Assembly: GCF_000818395.1 (NCBI RefSeq)
Contig: NZ_JWJG01000028.1
Coordinates: forward strand, 2,835,195 to 2,899,194
From: Noviherbaspirillum autotrophicum
GTDB taxonomy: Bacteria; Pseudomonadota; Gammaproteobacteria; Burkholderiales; Burkholderiaceae_D
DNA: 64,000 nucleotides
Direction: 5' to 3'
Shown piece by piece: positions 27,904 through 38,330 of the stretch (its first letter is position 1; each line of letters opens with the position of its first letter). The notes under the pieces are model-generated. The model was given only the letters and a program-made list of their open reading frames with translations. It had not been told where the DNA came from and searched no databases. Made by a program: the position numbers and the translations under genes.

Positions 27904-28518
27904 ATGGATGACATAGTCAAACAAGCGATGGCCAAGTGGCCCAATGTGCCGCACTGCTACGGCTGGCTCGCGCTGGACGCACGCGGCGGCTGGCGCATGC
28001 GCGACGAACGCGCCCAAGCATTGAAGCTTGCCGGCGACAAGATCAGCAATCCGGCGCTGCTGTCGTTCATCAACCGCAATTACACCCGCGATGAAAAAGG
28101 CTGCTGGTATTTCCAGAACGGACCGCAACGGGTGTACGTCACGCTCGAAGTGGCTCCCTATGTGGCACACACTGATCCTGTGCAAGGCTTTGTGCTGCAT
28201 ACCGGCGAGCCGCTGGCCGGAATCGACGGTGCGTGGATGACCGATGCCGGTCAACTGCTGCTGAAGGATGGAGAAAAAATCGCGCTGGTCGACGATCGCG
28301 ACATGGCGCAATGCCTGTCACAGCTCTACTTCGGCAACGAAGAAGCCGGCGACGAGCGGCTGATCGGCTGGCTCAGCCAGCCGGGCGGCAATGCAACCTT
28401 GAGCTTGGAACACGCCGGACGCCGGATTGAAGTGCAGCATATCGTGCGCGAGAAAATCGCGGATCAGTTCGGCTTCGTCGCCGAGCCGCACGCCGATGCC
28501 GACCGGGTAAACGCTTAA
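27904..28518 (+). CDS. Conserved beta-proteobacterial protein of unknown function
   Basis: 204 aa. The N-terminus VKQAMAKWPNVPHCYGWLAL and later CWYFQNGPQRVYVTLEVAPY look like a conserved Burkholderiales family (possibly DUF2946, recalled from memory only). No signal peptide, membrane segment or catalytic motif is evident. It overlaps the convergent protease gene by 4 bp and follows the YheT gene closely. Confidence 0.7.
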   Translation: MDDIVKQAMAKWPNVPHCYGWLALDARGGWRMRDERAQALKLAGDKISNPALLSFINRNYTRDEKGCWYFQNGPQRVYVTLEVAPYVAHTDPVQGFVLHTGEPLAGIDGAWMTDAGQLLLKDGEKIALVDDRDMAQCLSQLYFGNEEAGDERLIGWLSQPGGNATLSLEHAGRRIEVQHIVREKIADQFGFVAEPHADADRVNA

Positions 28519-30056
28519 CGGTTTTTCTGCGTTTCCTTCAGCTCATCCTGCCAGCGCGACTTGAGCTCGCGCTCGCGCGCATCGATTACCGCCTGATCAT
28601 AAAACGACGCGTCCGGCGAGCGTCGGGCGATGCCCAGCTGATCGAGCGCCGCCGGCAGGCTGCCGTTCAAGGCATAGGATTCCGCCAGCGCCAGATGCTG
28701 TAACGCCTGCTTGCCTTGTACGGCATAAGCCTTGGCGAGCAAATCCTGCAGCTGCGGCTCTTGGCGGTACAGCCGTACCTGATCGCGCAAATAGGCCACC
28801 GCATCGTCATTGCGTCCCACCGCCAGCAAGCTCTCCGCATATTGCCTCGCGATGCCACGCGAAACCGGGAACTTTGCACGCGCCGCCTCTGCCTCCTTCA
28901 ACGCTTCGGCCGCATGTCCGGCTGCCAGCTTGATGTCGATGCCCAGACTCGCCAGCACCGCATCCTGAATCGGTGGCGATGCGCCTTGCGCCGCTGCATA
29001 TGCTTCCTGCAGCAACCCCTGCGCCTTGGCCGGAGAACCCTCCTTGAGCGCGATCAGCGCCAGCCCGTACTTCGCTGCCGCAGTCTGGACGCGCGACTTT
29101 TGCTCCAGCTGGTTTTCAAACGCGGTAGCCGCTTCCCGCAGCCCCATTTGCGTCGGATCCTGCATCAGTCGCACGCGTGCACGAATCAGGTGAAAATCGA
29201 GGCTGTCCGCGCGCTGCTTGTAGCGCTGGTCGCGCGTGCGCGCCTGAATGTCGGCAATCCGCTCGGTCGTCAGCGGGTGCGACCGCAAATAAACCGGTGC
29301 CGCATCCGTATAGGACCGGGTTGCCGCCTGCATGCGATTGAAGAACGAAATCATGCCGGTCGTGTCGTAGCCGGCATCCTTCAGGATCTGCAGTCCGACC
29401 CGGTCCGCCTCGCGTTCGGCATCGCGGCTGAAGTTGAGCTGCCGCTGCACGGCGGCGCCCTGCCCGCCCATGAGCAAGGCGCCTGCCGCATCCGAACTTG
29501 ACCGCGCCGCCAATGCAGCCAGCACCATCGCTGCCAGTGGAATCAACGAATCCTGGCGCTGCTGGCCCAGCATGCGTGCGATGTGGCGCTGCGCCACGTG
29601 CCCGATTTCGTGCGCCATCACCGACGCCAATTCCGATTCGTTCTGCGCTGCCAGGATCAGCGCCGAATGCACACCGACGAAGCCGCCCGGAAGCGCAAAC
29701 GCATTGAGCATCGGGTCGCGCACTGCAAAGAAGAAAAAGTCGTATCCCGCCTCGCCGCGCGCCTCCGGCCGCGCTGCCAGCAAGGTAGCGCCGAAATTGT
29801 TCAGATACTCAGTCAGCGGCGCATCGTCGAGATAGTCGCGGTCGCGCCGGATATCGCGCATGATCTGCTCGCCGAGCTTGCGCTCCATCAGTGGCGACAA
29901 TTCTTCGCGATCGGTGTCGCCGAGGCTGGGCAGATTCTGGGCGGCAGCCAGCGACGGCGTAACAGCGGCCTGAACAACGGCGAGAGCCGAAAGAACGGCA
30001 GCAGCTATCAAGCGCTTTGCTGAATCACGGCGGAATAGGGGCGATTTCGATTTCAC
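28515..30056 (-). CDS. BepA/YfgC-like periplasmic M48 metalloprotease with TPR tail
   Basis: 513 aa. Signal peptide (residues 1-40, LAAAQ-N). The M48 zinc site is in [13 protein letters not shown], with the third ligand in [13 protein letters not shown]. The C-terminal half is helical, TPR-like, as in the outer-membrane assembly quality-control protease BepA. It would act in the periplasm on misassembled LptD-type proteins; that role is by analogy. Confidence 0.88.
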   Translation of the reverse strand: MKSKSPLFRRDSAKRLIAAAVLSALAVVQAAVTPSLAAAQNLPSLGDTDREELSPLMERKLGEQIMRDIRRDRDYLDDAPLTEYLNNFGATLLAARPEARGEAGYDFFFFAVRDPMLNAFALPGGFVGVHSALILAAQNESELASVMAHEIGHVAQRHIARMLGQQRQDSLIPLAAMVLAALAARSSSDAAGALLMGGQGAAVQRQLNFSRDAEREADRVGLQILKDAGYDTTGMISFFNRMQAATRSYTDAAPVYLRSHPLTTERIADIQARTRDQRYKQRADSLDFHLIRARVRLMQDPTQMGLREAATAFENQLEQKSRVQTAAAKYGLALIALKEGSPAKAQGLLQEAYAAAQGASPPIQDAVLASLGIDIKLAAGHAAEALKEAEAARAKFPVSRGIARQYAESLLAVGRNDDAVAYLRDQVRLYRQEPQLQDLLAKAYAVQGKQALQHLALAESYALNGSLPAALDQLGIARRSPDASFYDQAVIDARERELKSRWQDELKETQKNR

Positions 30057-30112
30057 GGTGCTATGATAACCGGACCCTTGAATCGATCAAGACTTCATGG
30101 AATTTGTTACTG

Positions 30113-30649
30113 ATGAGTACGAAGAAAATAAATGAAAACACGCCACAAGGACAAGGCGAACTCACTCACTTCGACGAGGCGGGCCAAGCGCATATGGTCG
30201 ACGTCGGCACAAAGAGCGAAACGCATCGCATCGCTGTCGCCTGCGGAACGATCCGAATGAAGCCGGAAACTCTTGCGATCATCCAGTCGGGCACAGCGAA
30301 AAAGGGGGACGTGCTCGGAATTGCACGGATTGCGGCGATCATGGCCGCGAAGCGGACCGGTGACTTGATACCACTTTGTCATCCTCTCGCACTGACGCGT
30401 GTGGTGGTCAATTTTAATATTGATACATCAATATCAAGCGTTACCTGCACAGCACAAGTCGAAACATATGGGAAAACCGGAGTGGAAATGGAAGCATTGA
30501 CGGCAGTACAGGTTGGATTACTGACGATTTACGACATGTGCAAGGCGGTGGATCGGAGGATGGTTATAATGAATGTGAAAGTCATGGAAAAATACGGTGG
30601 AAAATCCGGAGATTGGATTGCAGAACAAATTGAGTCATCCCCAGACTAG
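30113..30649 (+). CDS. moaC: Cyclic pyranopterin monophosphate synthase
   Basis: 178 aa, molybdenum cofactor step converting cyclic dehydro-GTP to c[43 protein letters not shown], the active-site LIPLCHPL and [13 protein letters not shown] are intact. No other moa gene is adjacent. ATG 30113 is inferred from family length. Confidence 0.94.
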   Translation: MSTKKINENTPQGQGELTHFDEAGQAHMVDVGTKSETHRIAVACGTIRMKPETLAIIQSGTAKKGDVLGIARIAAIMAAKRTGDLIPLCHPLALTRVVVNFNIDTSISSVTCTAQVETYGKTGVEMEALTAVQVGLLTIYDMCKAVDRRMVIMNVKVMEKYGGKSGDWIAEQIESSPD

Positions 30650-30772
30650 CGGCTTGACTGCCCCTCCAGCATTTCAACACTCCTGCCTGCTCTTCTGTTG
30701 GAAGTTACCGCGCATATTTGACACTGATGAGCTAGTTTTTGCATATTTTTGTACTCATTAATTGAAAAGTGT

Positions 30773-31534
30773 TTAGTTCGCGAACGGGTCAATGGGCAAT
30801 ACGCTCACAACGCTTGCGTTATCACGTCGAACAAGGACTGTCAAATTCGAATCTCGCTCCACCATTGGAATAACCGCAAGCTCATCATAGCGAAATCCGC
30901 TACGGACGACAGCATCATCAAGTATCGCTTTTGCTTCCACCGATTTTTCAGGTGGCAGACGCTTGAGCAACAAACCAAGAGGCCGCATTTTAGACTTGAC
31001 GTCATTAACCATGGACTCATAAGGCACATGGTATTGCATCATTCGCGGCAAGTCCACGTGAGCATCAATCACTTCATCAATGTATTTTCTTCGCAGTTCC
31101 TTATCTTCAGGAATACGTGCTCCAACAAGTTTCGGCCCTGTTATGGGCAAGGACGGATCGTGCATCTTTTTCAATGCTGTTTCCGGAATCTGATATGCGG
31201 AGACAAGTGTAAAACCATTCTCATCAAAGACAATATAAACAGGGCGACCGACGAATATCGTCGTCGTACCGTATGCCAATGCAGATAATTGAAGGATTCC
31301 GATCAACATCAATTCGTATTTCAGCCACTTCTTAGCCGGATTGAATATAACAAGCGTTATGAGTGGACCAAGACATATATCGACCAATGCCAGTATGAAT
31401 AGCAGTTTGTGAACCCCCATGATCTTGTAATAAGGATTGGGGTAACAGATCAACAAGACAAAAGCCAATACGCTCGAAACAAGGAAAAGGCTAATCAGCA
31501 AGTGCACCAAGCTTGCACGAAGTCTCTTTTGCAT
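30773..31534 (-). CDS. TfpX/TfpZ-type pilin accessory protein
   Basis: 253 aa. An N-terminal helix (LVHLLISLFLVSSVLAFVLL) and further membrane segments (KLLFILALVDICLGPLITLV, LMLIGILQLSALAYGTTTIF) precede a soluble C-terminal domain. This matches accessory factors encoded beside some type IV major pilins that help assemble that pilin type. It lies 202 bp downstream of pilA on the same strand, past a terminator, and is AT-richer than its neighbours. Confidence 0.75.
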   Translation of the reverse strand: MQKRLRASLVHLLISLFLVSSVLAFVLLICYPNPYYKIMGVHKLLFILALVDICLGPLITLVIFNPAKKWLKYELMLIGILQLSALAYGTTTIFVGRPVYIVFDENGFTLVSAYQIPETALKKMHDPSLPITGPKLVGARIPEDKELRRKYIDEVIDAHVDLPRMMQYHVPYESMVNDVKSKMRPLGLLLKRLPPEKSVEAKAILDDAVVRSGFRYDELAVIPMVERDSNLTVLVRRDNASVVSVLPIDPFAN

Positions 31535-31653
31535 TGTTTAACGTTATAACAAATTAGGATTTATCTGCATGGGAACGACGGGTATGACAATTTAAGTATC
31601 ACTTCTGTCGTCAACCGCAATAACAAGCAAACACGCACATCTTTCTTCAATAT

Positions 31654-31686
31654 AAAAATAGGGCATCCAATGGATGCCCTATTTTT
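31654..31686 (-). terminator. Terminator downstream of pilA
   Basis: AAAAATAGGGCATCCA (31654-31669) pairs with TGGATGCCCTATTTTT (31671-31686). A/T tails on both sides make it bidirectional in form, placed after the pilA stop. Confidence 0.85.
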
Positions 31687-31736
31687 CAGCAGAATTCAGC
31701 ACCTCTCAAGACACTGAATTTAGTGCAACAACCACA

Positions 31737-32210
31737 TTATGGGCAATCACCTTGACCAGGCTTCATACCACGATTTGCATCACAAATCGTTCCAGTATTT
31801 GCCCAAGTGATAACTGCTGCACCGACAGTAGGAGTATCGGTAACGGTCAGGGCAGTGCCAGTACCAGAAGCAGTTGCTTTACTTGTCGTCGTAATTACGC
31901 CAGCACCCGAGACAGTTACACCACCTACCAAGTTAGCCGTAGTTTGAGAGGCCGGAACACCATTCTGACCATTAGCACAGTTTGTTACAGCAACTCCTGG
32001 TGCAATACCTTGCCCACTTATACAGTCATTAACTGCGGATTTATACGCAGCGACCTCACCCATCGTGGATGCCGCATAGGAGCGCGATGTGTAATTGCTA
32101 TATTGAGGAATTGCAACAGCTGCCAAAATACCAACAATTGCCACCACGATCATCAATTCAATCAGAGTAAAACCCCTCTGCGTATGCTGAATCATTTTCA
32201 TCGATTTCAT
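31737..32210 (-). CDS. pilA: Type IV pilin
   Basis: 157-aa class IVa prepilin. The 13-residue leader [13 protein letters not shown] is cleaved before Phe by the prepilin peptidase, followed by [20 protein letters not shown] with the conserved Glu5. The C-terminal pair Cys in [15 protein letters not shown] should form the D-region disulfide. ATG 32210 follows GGGAGA. A near-consensus sigma-54 promoter is upstream at 32261-32278, as for PilSR-controlled pilins. Ser/Thr/Ala-rich middle and raised AT content hint at a horizontally exchanged pilin cassette. Confidence 0.94.
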   Translation of the reverse strand: MKSMKMIQHTQRGFTLIELMIVVAIVGILAAVAIPQYSNYTSRSYAASTMGEVAAYKSAVNDCISGQGIAPGVAVTNCANGQNGVPASQTTANLVGGVTVSGAGVITTTSKATASGTGTALTVTDTPTVGAAVITWANTGTICDANRGMKPGQGDCP

Positions 32211-32260
32211 CTTGATTCTCCCATTTGAAATTAGGCAGACCATCTGCCATACAGAATGTC

Positions 32261-32278
32261 TTGCAATGATCATGCCAA
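32261..32278 (-). promoter_or_regulatory. Sigma-54 promoter of pilA
   Basis: Minus strand TTGGCATGATCATTGCAA fits TGGCAC-N5-TTGC with one mismatch in the -24 box, about 50 bp before the pilA ATG. It implies RpoN plus an enhancer-binding regulator such as PilR. Confidence 0.85.
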
Positions 32279-32429
32279 TTGGAAATATTTAAAATCGACA
32301 GCTAATTGTTGCCAAATAAGCAGTTATTTTTGGCGACAGTGACAAGATTCGTCACTTGAATACGATTCCCAAAGGCCAGAAATCGTCAATCAACAAAAAT
32401 TGTCAGCTTTCGGCTAAAAACCATCATTA

Positions 32430-33038
32430 CTACAAGATAAATTGGGTCTGTATGCCAGCAACATCAATAATGTCGCCATGGAAAAGTGCTTGTGTGCTTG
32501 CGTCAATAGCATGATCATTTACCCGTGCCGGGATATCGCCTTCCACATGAGTAATGTAATACCCCTCGCAACGCCGGATGATGACAGCCACTTGTACGCC
32601 GGGGCGCCCTATTGTCGTGAGCGATTTGGACAAGAGTGTTTGCTTACCCGCATTCGCGCCATTGAGAATTTTGATCGACGCATGTCCCTCAATTCTGCCG
32701 GAAGGTTGGGGCATATTCTGAATTATGGGGTCGGGCATATTATCGATACCGGTATCCGGAAAATACTGGATCCGGTACTGCGCCAACTCAATGACGTCAT
32801 TTTCCTGCAAAAAGTGCTTTTTAATCGGCTGGCCATTCACTTGGGTGCCGTTGGTGCTATTCAAATCTTCAAGAAACGAGTCATTGTTAATAGTGACAAT
32901 GACGGCGTGCTCGGCGCTGACCGCTCGGTTGTCGATGACGAGGTCGTTGTGAGGGCTGCGCCCTATCCTAATCCGCTCTTTGGACAGCGCGACCTCCCGC
33001 AAAACCTCGTTATTCCTCGCAAGAATAATCTTCGCCAT
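32430..33038 (-). CDS. FHA-domain protein
   Basis: 202 aa. The N-terminal FHA domain has IRIGRSPHNDLVIDNRAVSAEH and LEDLNSTNGTQVNG, with phosphothreonine-binding Arg, Ser and Asn in place. A second, weaker FHA-like region spans about 120-202 (TTIGRPGVQVAVI). ATG 33038 is set by GGAGGGAAA directly upstream. It follows the PP2C phosphatase by 36 bp, so the pair likely reads and erases Ser/Thr phosphorylation; no kinase is in the window. Confidence 0.85.
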   Translation of the reverse strand: MAKIILARNNEVLREVALSKERIRIGRSPHNDLVIDNRAVSAEHAVIVTINNDSFLEDLNSTNGTQVNGQPIKKHFLQENDVIELAQYRIQYFPDTGIDNMPDPIIQNMPQPSGRIEGHASIKILNGANAGKQTLLSKSLTTIGRPGVQVAVIIRRCEGYYITHVEGDIPARVNDHAIDASTQALFHGDIIDVAGIQTQFIL

Positions 33039-33074
33039 TTTCCCTCCGGTCACCTTCGCATTTTTATATAGCTG

Positions 33075-33899
33075 TTACGCGAACCAGTGCAAAACTCGAT
33101 CAAGCAGGCTGCCTGCTTGCGGCGAGTCCAACAGAACGTTAATCAGAATGACAGAGATATTGTCACGGCCACCATTGTCATTCGCCTTCTGCACCAACAT
33201 CCCGCAAGCGTTGTTGAGCGGTTGCCGTTTATTTTCCAATAAAATTTCGGATATTTCCTGCTCCGCCAGCATGTCTGACAACCCATCCGAACACAGCAGA
33301 TAAAGATCTCCTGCTTCGACGTGGTGGTCACGCATTTCGACTTCCATATCGGGACCGACACCCACTGCCCGCGTTACCAGGTTCTTGATGGCCGAAAACC
33401 GAGCCCATTCCGGACTGATCAGGCCGGCGTCGAGCTGCTCCTGCAGCAGTGAGTGATCCTTGGTGATCTGCAGCAGATCGCCTTGCCGCAGTCGGTAAGC
33501 TCGCGAGTCGCCAACATGTGCAATCGTAACCGTATCGCCGCGAAACAATGCAGCTACTAGAGTCGTTCCCATGCCCTCGTAACGCGATTCGGTACGGGCC
33601 GCCTCGAGAATCGCGTTATTGGCCCTGTGGATGGCCTCATCCATCAACTGATGGACTTGCCCACTCCCTTGCAGATGTGGCCACTTGTCCGAAAGCCGCG
33701 CCAGCCCCTCTTCCAGCGACTTCTTCAGCACCGCTGTGGCAATCCCGCTCGCCACCTCTCCCGCTTGGTACCCACCCATGCCGTCGGCAAGAATGGCAAA
33801 ACCATGCTCCGGACTGATCGCAACACAATCCTCGTTATGCGACCGGACCAGTCCGGTATCGGTTTTGGCAGCAAATTCAAGCCGGAGGTGATGTGCCAT
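33075..33899 (-). CDS. PP2C-type Ser/Thr protein phosphatase
   Basis: 274 aa. Metal-binding motifs are RSHNEDCVAISPEHGFAILA...DGMGGYQAGEVAS, AHVGDSRAYRL, LLCSDGLSDML and GGRDNISVILI. It is the first gene of the PP2C-FHA pair, transcribed in the same direction as the upstream terC gene, which ends 21 bp before it. Confidence 0.92.
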   Translation of the reverse strand: MAHHLRLEFAAKTDTGLVRSHNEDCVAISPEHGFAILADGMGGYQAGEVASGIATAVLKKSLEEGLARLSDKWPHLQGSGQVHQLMDEAIHRANNAILEAARTESRYEGMGTTLVAALFRGDTVTIAHVGDSRAYRLRQGDLLQITKDHSLLQEQLDAGLISPEWARFSAIKNLVTRAVGVGPDMEVEMRDHHVEAGDLYLLCSDGLSDMLAEQEISEILLENKRQPLNNACGMLVQKANDNGGRDNISVILINVLLDSPQAGSLLDRVLHWFA

Positions 33900-33920
33900 G
33901 CGACGGATTATAGGTGGAGA

Positions 33921-34655
33921 TCAGGATTTTTCATGACGCGCTTCTTCCCGTTTCGCCATCCAGTTACCAACGATGATGACGACTGCGGCCGTAAGCAATC
34001 CAGGAATGCTCATGTGCACATCCAACACAGGCACGTCGATATCGAGCAGCGGCAGATGCGCGTCGACCCAGGGCGCGACACCGACATCGGTGACGACCAT
34101 GCCGCCTGCCAGATAGCCAAGCAATCCCGCACCGAAGGTGACGATCCAGGGAAAGTGCTCCATCAATTTGAGAATCACGGTACTGCCCCAGATGATGATC
34201 GGGATGCTGACCAGAATACCGAAGGTCACCAGGACCAGTTGATTGTCGCCCCCGGTTTGTTCGGCCGCGCTGGCGACTGCAATGACATTGTCGATGCTCA
34301 TGACCAAGTCAGCCATGATGATGGTTTTGATCGCAGTGAGCAGCCGTTCGCTGGCGTGCACGTCATCGTGCCCGTCGTCGCCTTCCGCAAGCAGCTTAAT
34401 GCCAATCCAGAACAGCAGGATTCCGCCCACGATCTTCAGATACGGCACCTGCAACATCGTGACGGCGAAGGCGATCAGGATGATGCGTATTCCGATTGCA
34501 CCGAACGTGCCCCACAGGATTCCCCGGATGCGATGCCGGCGCGGCAGGTTGCGGCACGCCATGGCGATCACGATCGCATTGTCGCCACCGAGCAGAATAT
34601 CGATCAGGATGATCTGCCCAACGGCCAGCCAATTCAGGTTCAGGAGGAAATCCAT
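33921..34655 (-). CDS. TerC-family membrane protein (YjbE type)
   Basis: 244 aa, about seven membrane helices. The ion-path motifs GGDNAIVIAMA (near 24-34) and MSIDNVIAVASAA (near 119-131) are intact. An acidic/histidine loop GDDGHDDVH links the halves. Relatives export manganese or act in metal stress. No yybP-ykoY-type riboswitch could be seen in the short leader. Confidence 0.88.
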   Translation of the reverse strand: MDFLLNLNWLAVGQIILIDILLGGDNAIVIAMACRNLPRRHRIRGILWGTFGAIGIRIILIAFAVTMLQVPYLKIVGGILLFWIGIKLLAEGDDGHDDVHASERLLTAIKTIIMADLVMSIDNVIAVASAAEQTGGDNQLVLVTFGILVSIPIIIWGSTVILKLMEHFPWIVTFGAGLLGYLAGGMVVTDVGVAPWVDAHLPLLDIDVPVLDVHMSIPGLLTAAVVIIVGNWMAKREEARHEKS

Positions 34656-34686
34656 AAAATTTCAGAATGGTAACGCATAAAACAAG

Positions 34687-34708
34687 ACGGGGAGCCGAAG
34701 CTCCCCGT
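34687..34708 (-). terminator. Terminator of sucCD
   Basis: ACGGGGAGC / GCTCCCCGT around a UUCG tetraloop on the minus strand, followed by CTTGTTTTA. It lies 46 bp after the sucD stop. Confidence 0.85.
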
Positions 34709-34754
34709 CTATGATGCCTGATCCGTCAGTTAATGACGAATCCATCCTGCCAAA

Positions 34755-35636
34755 TTACAGCATCGCCTTGAGCAAACGCGCCATTTCCGACGGGTTCTTG
34801 GTCACTTTGATGCCGCAGGCTTCCATGATTTCCAGCTTGGCTTGCGCGGTGTCGGCACCGCCGGAGATCAACGCGCCGGCGTGGCCCATGCGCTTGCCCG
34901 GAGGCGCGGTGACGCCAGCGATGAAGCCGACCACCGGCTTCTTCATGTTGTCCTTGATCCAGTGAGCGGCATTGGCTTCGTCCGGACCGCCGATCTCGCC
35001 GATCATGATGACGGCATCGGTATCGGGATCGTCGTTGAACATCTTCATGACGTCGATGTGCTTCAGGCCGTTGATCGGGTCGCCGCCGATGCCGACTGCA
35101 GAAGATTGGCCCAGGCCAAGCGCGGTCAGCTGCGCCACGGCTTCATAGGTCAGCGTGCCGGAACGCGACACGACGCCGATGCGGCCTTTGCGGTGGATGT
35201 GACCCGGCATGATGCCGATCTTGATTTCGTCCGGCGTGATCAGGCCCGGGCAGTTCGGTCCGAGCAACAGGGTCTTGCTGCCGGCCTTCTTCATCTTGTC
35301 CTTCACTTCCAGCATGTCGCGAACCGGAATACCTTCAGTGATGCAGATCGCCAGGTCGAGCTCGGCTTCGACGGCTTCCCAGATTGCGGCGGCAGCGCCT
35401 GCGGGCGGCACGTAGATCACGGAAACGGTGGCGCCAGTCTTTTCCTTAGCGTCCTTCACGTTTGCGAAAATCGGAATGCCTTCGAAATCCTCGCCTGCCT
35501 TCTTCGGGTTCACGCCGGCGACGAAACAGTTCTTGCCGTTGGCGTAGTCGCGGCACATGCGGGTGTGGAACTGGCCGGTCTTACCGGTGATGCCTTGGGT
35601 GATGACTTTGGTGTCTTTATTGATCAGAATCGACAT
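34755..35636 (-). CDS. sucD: Succinyl-CoA synthetase alpha subunit
   Basis: 293 aa. CoA-binding GITGKTGQFHTRMCRDY and GPNCPGLITPDE, and the phospho-His region GHAGALISGG (active His) are present. Forms the TCA-cycle enzyme with SucC, whose gene ends 14 bp upstream. Confidence 0.96.
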   Translation of the reverse strand: MSILINKDTKVITQGITGKTGQFHTRMCRDYANGKNCFVAGVNPKKAGEDFEGIPIFANVKDAKEKTGATVSVIYVPPAGAAAAIWEAVEAELDLAICITEGIPVRDMLEVKDKMKKAGSKTLLLGPNCPGLITPDEIKIGIMPGHIHRKGRIGVVSRSGTLTYEAVAQLTALGLGQSSAVGIGGDPINGLKHIDVMKMFNDDPDTDAVIMIGEIGGPDEANAAHWIKDNMKKPVVGFIAGVTAPPGKRMGHAGALISGGADTAQAKLEIMEACGIKVTKNPSEMARLLKAML

Positions 35637-35650
35637 GTTTGTTTCCTCGA

Positions 35651-36817
35651 TTATTTACCGTTGGCCGCGGCCACGACCTTTTGTGCTGCTTCTTCCATCG
35701 TATCGGCTGCGATGATCGGCAGGCCGGATTCGGCCAGCATCTTCTTGCCGAGGTCTTCGTTGGTGCCCTTCATGCGGACAACCAGCGGCACGGAGAGCGA
35801 CACTGCCTTGGAGGCAGCGATCACGCCTTCGGCGATCACGTCGCAACGCATGATGCCGCCGAAGATGTTGACCAGGATGGCCTTCAGGTTCGGGTTCTTC
35901 AGCATCAGCTTGAAGGCTTCGGTCACTTTCTCGGTGGTGGCGCCGCCGCCGACGTCGAGGAAGTTGGCCGGTTCGCCGCCGAACAGCTTGATCGTGTCCA
36001 TGGTCGCCATCGCCAAGCCGGCGCCATTCACCAGGCAACCGATGTTGCCGTCGAGGGAGATATAGGCGAGGTCGAACTTGGAAGCTTCGATTTCAGCCGG
36101 ATCTTCTTCATCCAGGTCGCGCATCGCCACGATTTCCGGGTGACGGAACAGTGCGTTGGCGTCGAAGTTGAACTTGGCGTCGAGCGCAATCACCTTGCCG
36201 TCGCCAGTCAGGATCAGCGGGTTGATTTCGGCCAGCGATGCATCGGTTTCCCAGTACGCCTTGTACAGGCCTTGCAGATTCTTGCGTGCGTCAACTACGG
36301 ATGCGGCCGGAATGCCGATCTTGGCGGCGATCGAATCGGCATCGGCGTCGGTCAGGCCGGTAGCCGGATCGATGATCACTTTGTGGATGAGTTCAGGATG
36401 CTTTTCGGCGACTTCTTCGATGTCCATGCCACCTTCGCTGGAAGCCATCAGCACGACGCGCTGGCTCAAACGGTCGGTGACGAAACTGACATACAGTTCC
36501 TTCTTGATGTCGGCGCCGTCTTCGATCAAGAGGCGGCGTACTTTCTGGCCTTCCGGGCCAGTCTGGTGCGTGACGAGCTGCATGCCCATGATGGCAGTTG
36601 CGTACTCCTTGACCTGGTCGAGCGATTTGGCGACTTTCACGCCGCCACCCTTGCCGCGACCACCAGCGTGGATCTGAGCCTTGACGACCCAGACCGGGCC
36701 TCCAAGAGTCTCGGCCGCCTTGACCGCTTCTTCAACGGAAAAGCACGGGATACCGCGCGGAACCGTCACTCCGAACTTACGGAGGATTTCTTTGCCCTGA
36801 TACTCATGGATTTTCAT
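35651..36817 (-). CDS. sucC: Succinyl-CoA synthetase beta subunit
   Basis: 388-aa ATP-grasp subunit. [37 protein letters not shown] and [15 protein letters not shown] are typical. First gene of the sucCD operon. Confidence 0.96.
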   Translation of the reverse strand: MKIHEYQGKEILRKFGVTVPRGIPCFSVEEAVKAAETLGGPVWVVKAQIHAGGRGKGGGVKVAKSLDQVKEYATAIMGMQLVTHQTGPEGQKVRRLLIEDGADIKKELYVSFVTDRLSQRVVLMASSEGGMDIEEVAEKHPELIHKVIIDPATGLTDADADSIAAKIGIPAASVVDARKNLQGLYKAYWETDASLAEINPLILTGDGKVIALDAKFNFDANALFRHPEIVAMRDLDEEDPAEIEASKFDLAYISLDGNIGCLVNGAGLAMATMDTIKLFGGEPANFLDVGGGATTEKVTEAFKLMLKNPNLKAILVNIFGGIMRCDVIAEGVIAASKAVSLSVPLVVRMKGTNEDLGKKMLAESGLPIIAADTMEEAAQKVVAAANGK

Positions 36818-36862
36818 GCGAGCTTCCCTTCAGACGCTTATTGAAAAAAACAAACTTGATAA

Positions 36863-37444
36863 TTAACTGGATTCTGATACTGCTTGCGACTTAACCGCCC
36901 AGCGCGGGTAATACTTGGCGACCGCCGCGCCTTCGGAACGCAAGGCATGACAGCGGTCGAGTTGAAACGGTTTATGGGTTTGCTGTTCATCGTTCGCGCC
37001 GTCTCGCGTATCGAGCACGTCGCCGGCAAACGCCTGGATGACTGCGGTCGGCAGCACCATCGCCATTTCGGAAAGATGGGTACAGCCATTGATGCCGGAC
37101 AGGCGCTGTTTGACGCCGTCGCGAAAGCCTTTGAGCAAATTGAGTCCGGCGAGCTTCTTGTAGGCGGGACCGATGGTGTCGCAATATCCTGGATAAGGGA
37201 CGGCATCGGATGCCGCTTCCGCGTCAATGACATTCAGTTGGGTATCGACTGTCAGACGCAGCCAGAGATTGTGCAGCGCTTCGCCCGCCGGCCGTACGCC
37301 GGAAGCGAGCCTGGTGTCGCGGGTTTTGACGTCCGTAATGCGCGCGTCGATATCCCACAAGCCGTCATCGCGAGCAAATGCTTCGATCTGGATTGAGCGA
37401 GTGTGCTTGAGCGCACGGCGGGAAGTCGGCGGTGATAAGGGCAT
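36863..37444 (-). CDS. DUF2889-family protein
   Basis: 193 aa. RRALKHTRSIQIEAFARDDG and LWDIDARITDVKTRD at the N-terminus and GINGCTHLSEMAMVLPTAVI in the middle match a conserved, uncharacterised family. No signal peptide or helices. It is on the same strand just upstream of sucC; the 45-bp gap allows cotranscription. Confidence 0.82.
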   Translation of the reverse strand: MPLSPPTSRRALKHTRSIQIEAFARDDGLWDIDARITDVKTRDTRLASGVRPAGEALHNLWLRLTVDTQLNVIDAEAASDAVPYPGYCDTIGPAYKKLAGLNLLKGFRDGVKQRLSGINGCTHLSEMAMVLPTAVIQAFAGDVLDTRDGANDEQQTHKPFQLDRCHALRSEGAAVAKYYPRWAVKSQAVSESS

Positions 37445-37818
37445 ACGAAAAAATGCCGGTGAAGCGGCAAAAATAAAGCCGCATTTGCGTGTCGTCGCCG
37501 CAGCTTCTACGGCAACAGCCGCTCATGCGGCGCTGCAAAAACCCTAAAAGTGTAGCACAGGTAAGTACTGGATAACTACGGCGTTTCTTTTTCCACTGTT
37601 GGCGGGGGATGAAAAGGGCAAATTCCATCCGATCTATCCAGCCTTTTTGGAGGCGTTATCACCAGAAAAAATAACTGATATTGATTTCAGTGCCGTGACG
37701 TGCCGCAGGCGCGATCAATAACGGTCGTCACAAGTCTACGGAGGGGAAGTCGGGGATAAAGAATGCGTGCGCGAGGGGCACTGCCGTTGCGCCAGGGAGA
37801 AGTGGACAAGGAAGAATT
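37445..37818. other. Intergenic region between recX and the DUF2889 gene
   Basis: 374 bp with no supportable gene or repeat. It presumably holds the promoter for the DUF2889 gene and the recX 3' end. No clear hairpin with a T tract was seen. Confidence 0.5.
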
Positions 37819-38274
37819 TCAGTCTTCCACCTGATCGATCATACGCATGGCGCCTTGAATGGCACGCATTGAAAAGCCGCGTTGTTGTAAAAAACGCATT
37901 TGCTTTGCACGCTCGGCAGCGTCGGCGGGAGCTTGCCTGAATTTCTTTTTCCAGACTTCACGTGCGCGCGCGGTCTCATCCTGCCCGAGGTTCGCCTTAA
38001 TTTCATCGAGTGCCTCGCCTTCAATACCATGGCTGAGCAGTTCAGACAGGATGCGACTGTTGCCGAAACGTGCGGCACGTCGGTGCACCAGCGACTCGGA
38101 AAAGCGTGACTGAGACAACAGCTTGGCCGCTTCCAATGAATCGAGCAAGGCTTCGATGTCATCGGCTTCCTGGGCATAGCGCGCAAGCTTGCGTGCCAAT
38201 TCCAGCCGGCTATGTTCGCGGGCGGATAAATACTTCAGAGCCCGCGCCTTCAGACTTATTTGCAGCTTAGCCAT
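37819..38274 (-). CDS. recX: RecA regulator RecX
   Basis: 151 aa, all-helical. [20 protein letters not shown] and the C-terminal [20 protein letters not shown] are the recognisable ends. It caps or inhibits RecA filaments. It lies 56 bp after recA on the same strand, the usual arrangement. Confidence 0.92.
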   Translation of the reverse strand: MAKLQISLKARALKYLSAREHSRLELARKLARYAQEADDIEALLDSLEAAKLLSQSRFSESLVHRRAARFGNSRILSELLSHGIEGEALDEIKANLGQDETARAREVWKKKFRQAPADAAERAKQMRFLQQRGFSMRAIQGAMRMIDQVED

Positions 38275-38330
38275 CGAGCGCGGGCTCCCTCACGTGAAGT
38301 ATTCGGGATGAAGGATTAAATAAAAGCGAT

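Noticed and set aside
34656-34754. Manganese riboswitch before terC
   Set aside because: The short leader holds only the sucCD terminator hairpin; no yybP-ykoY core was seen.
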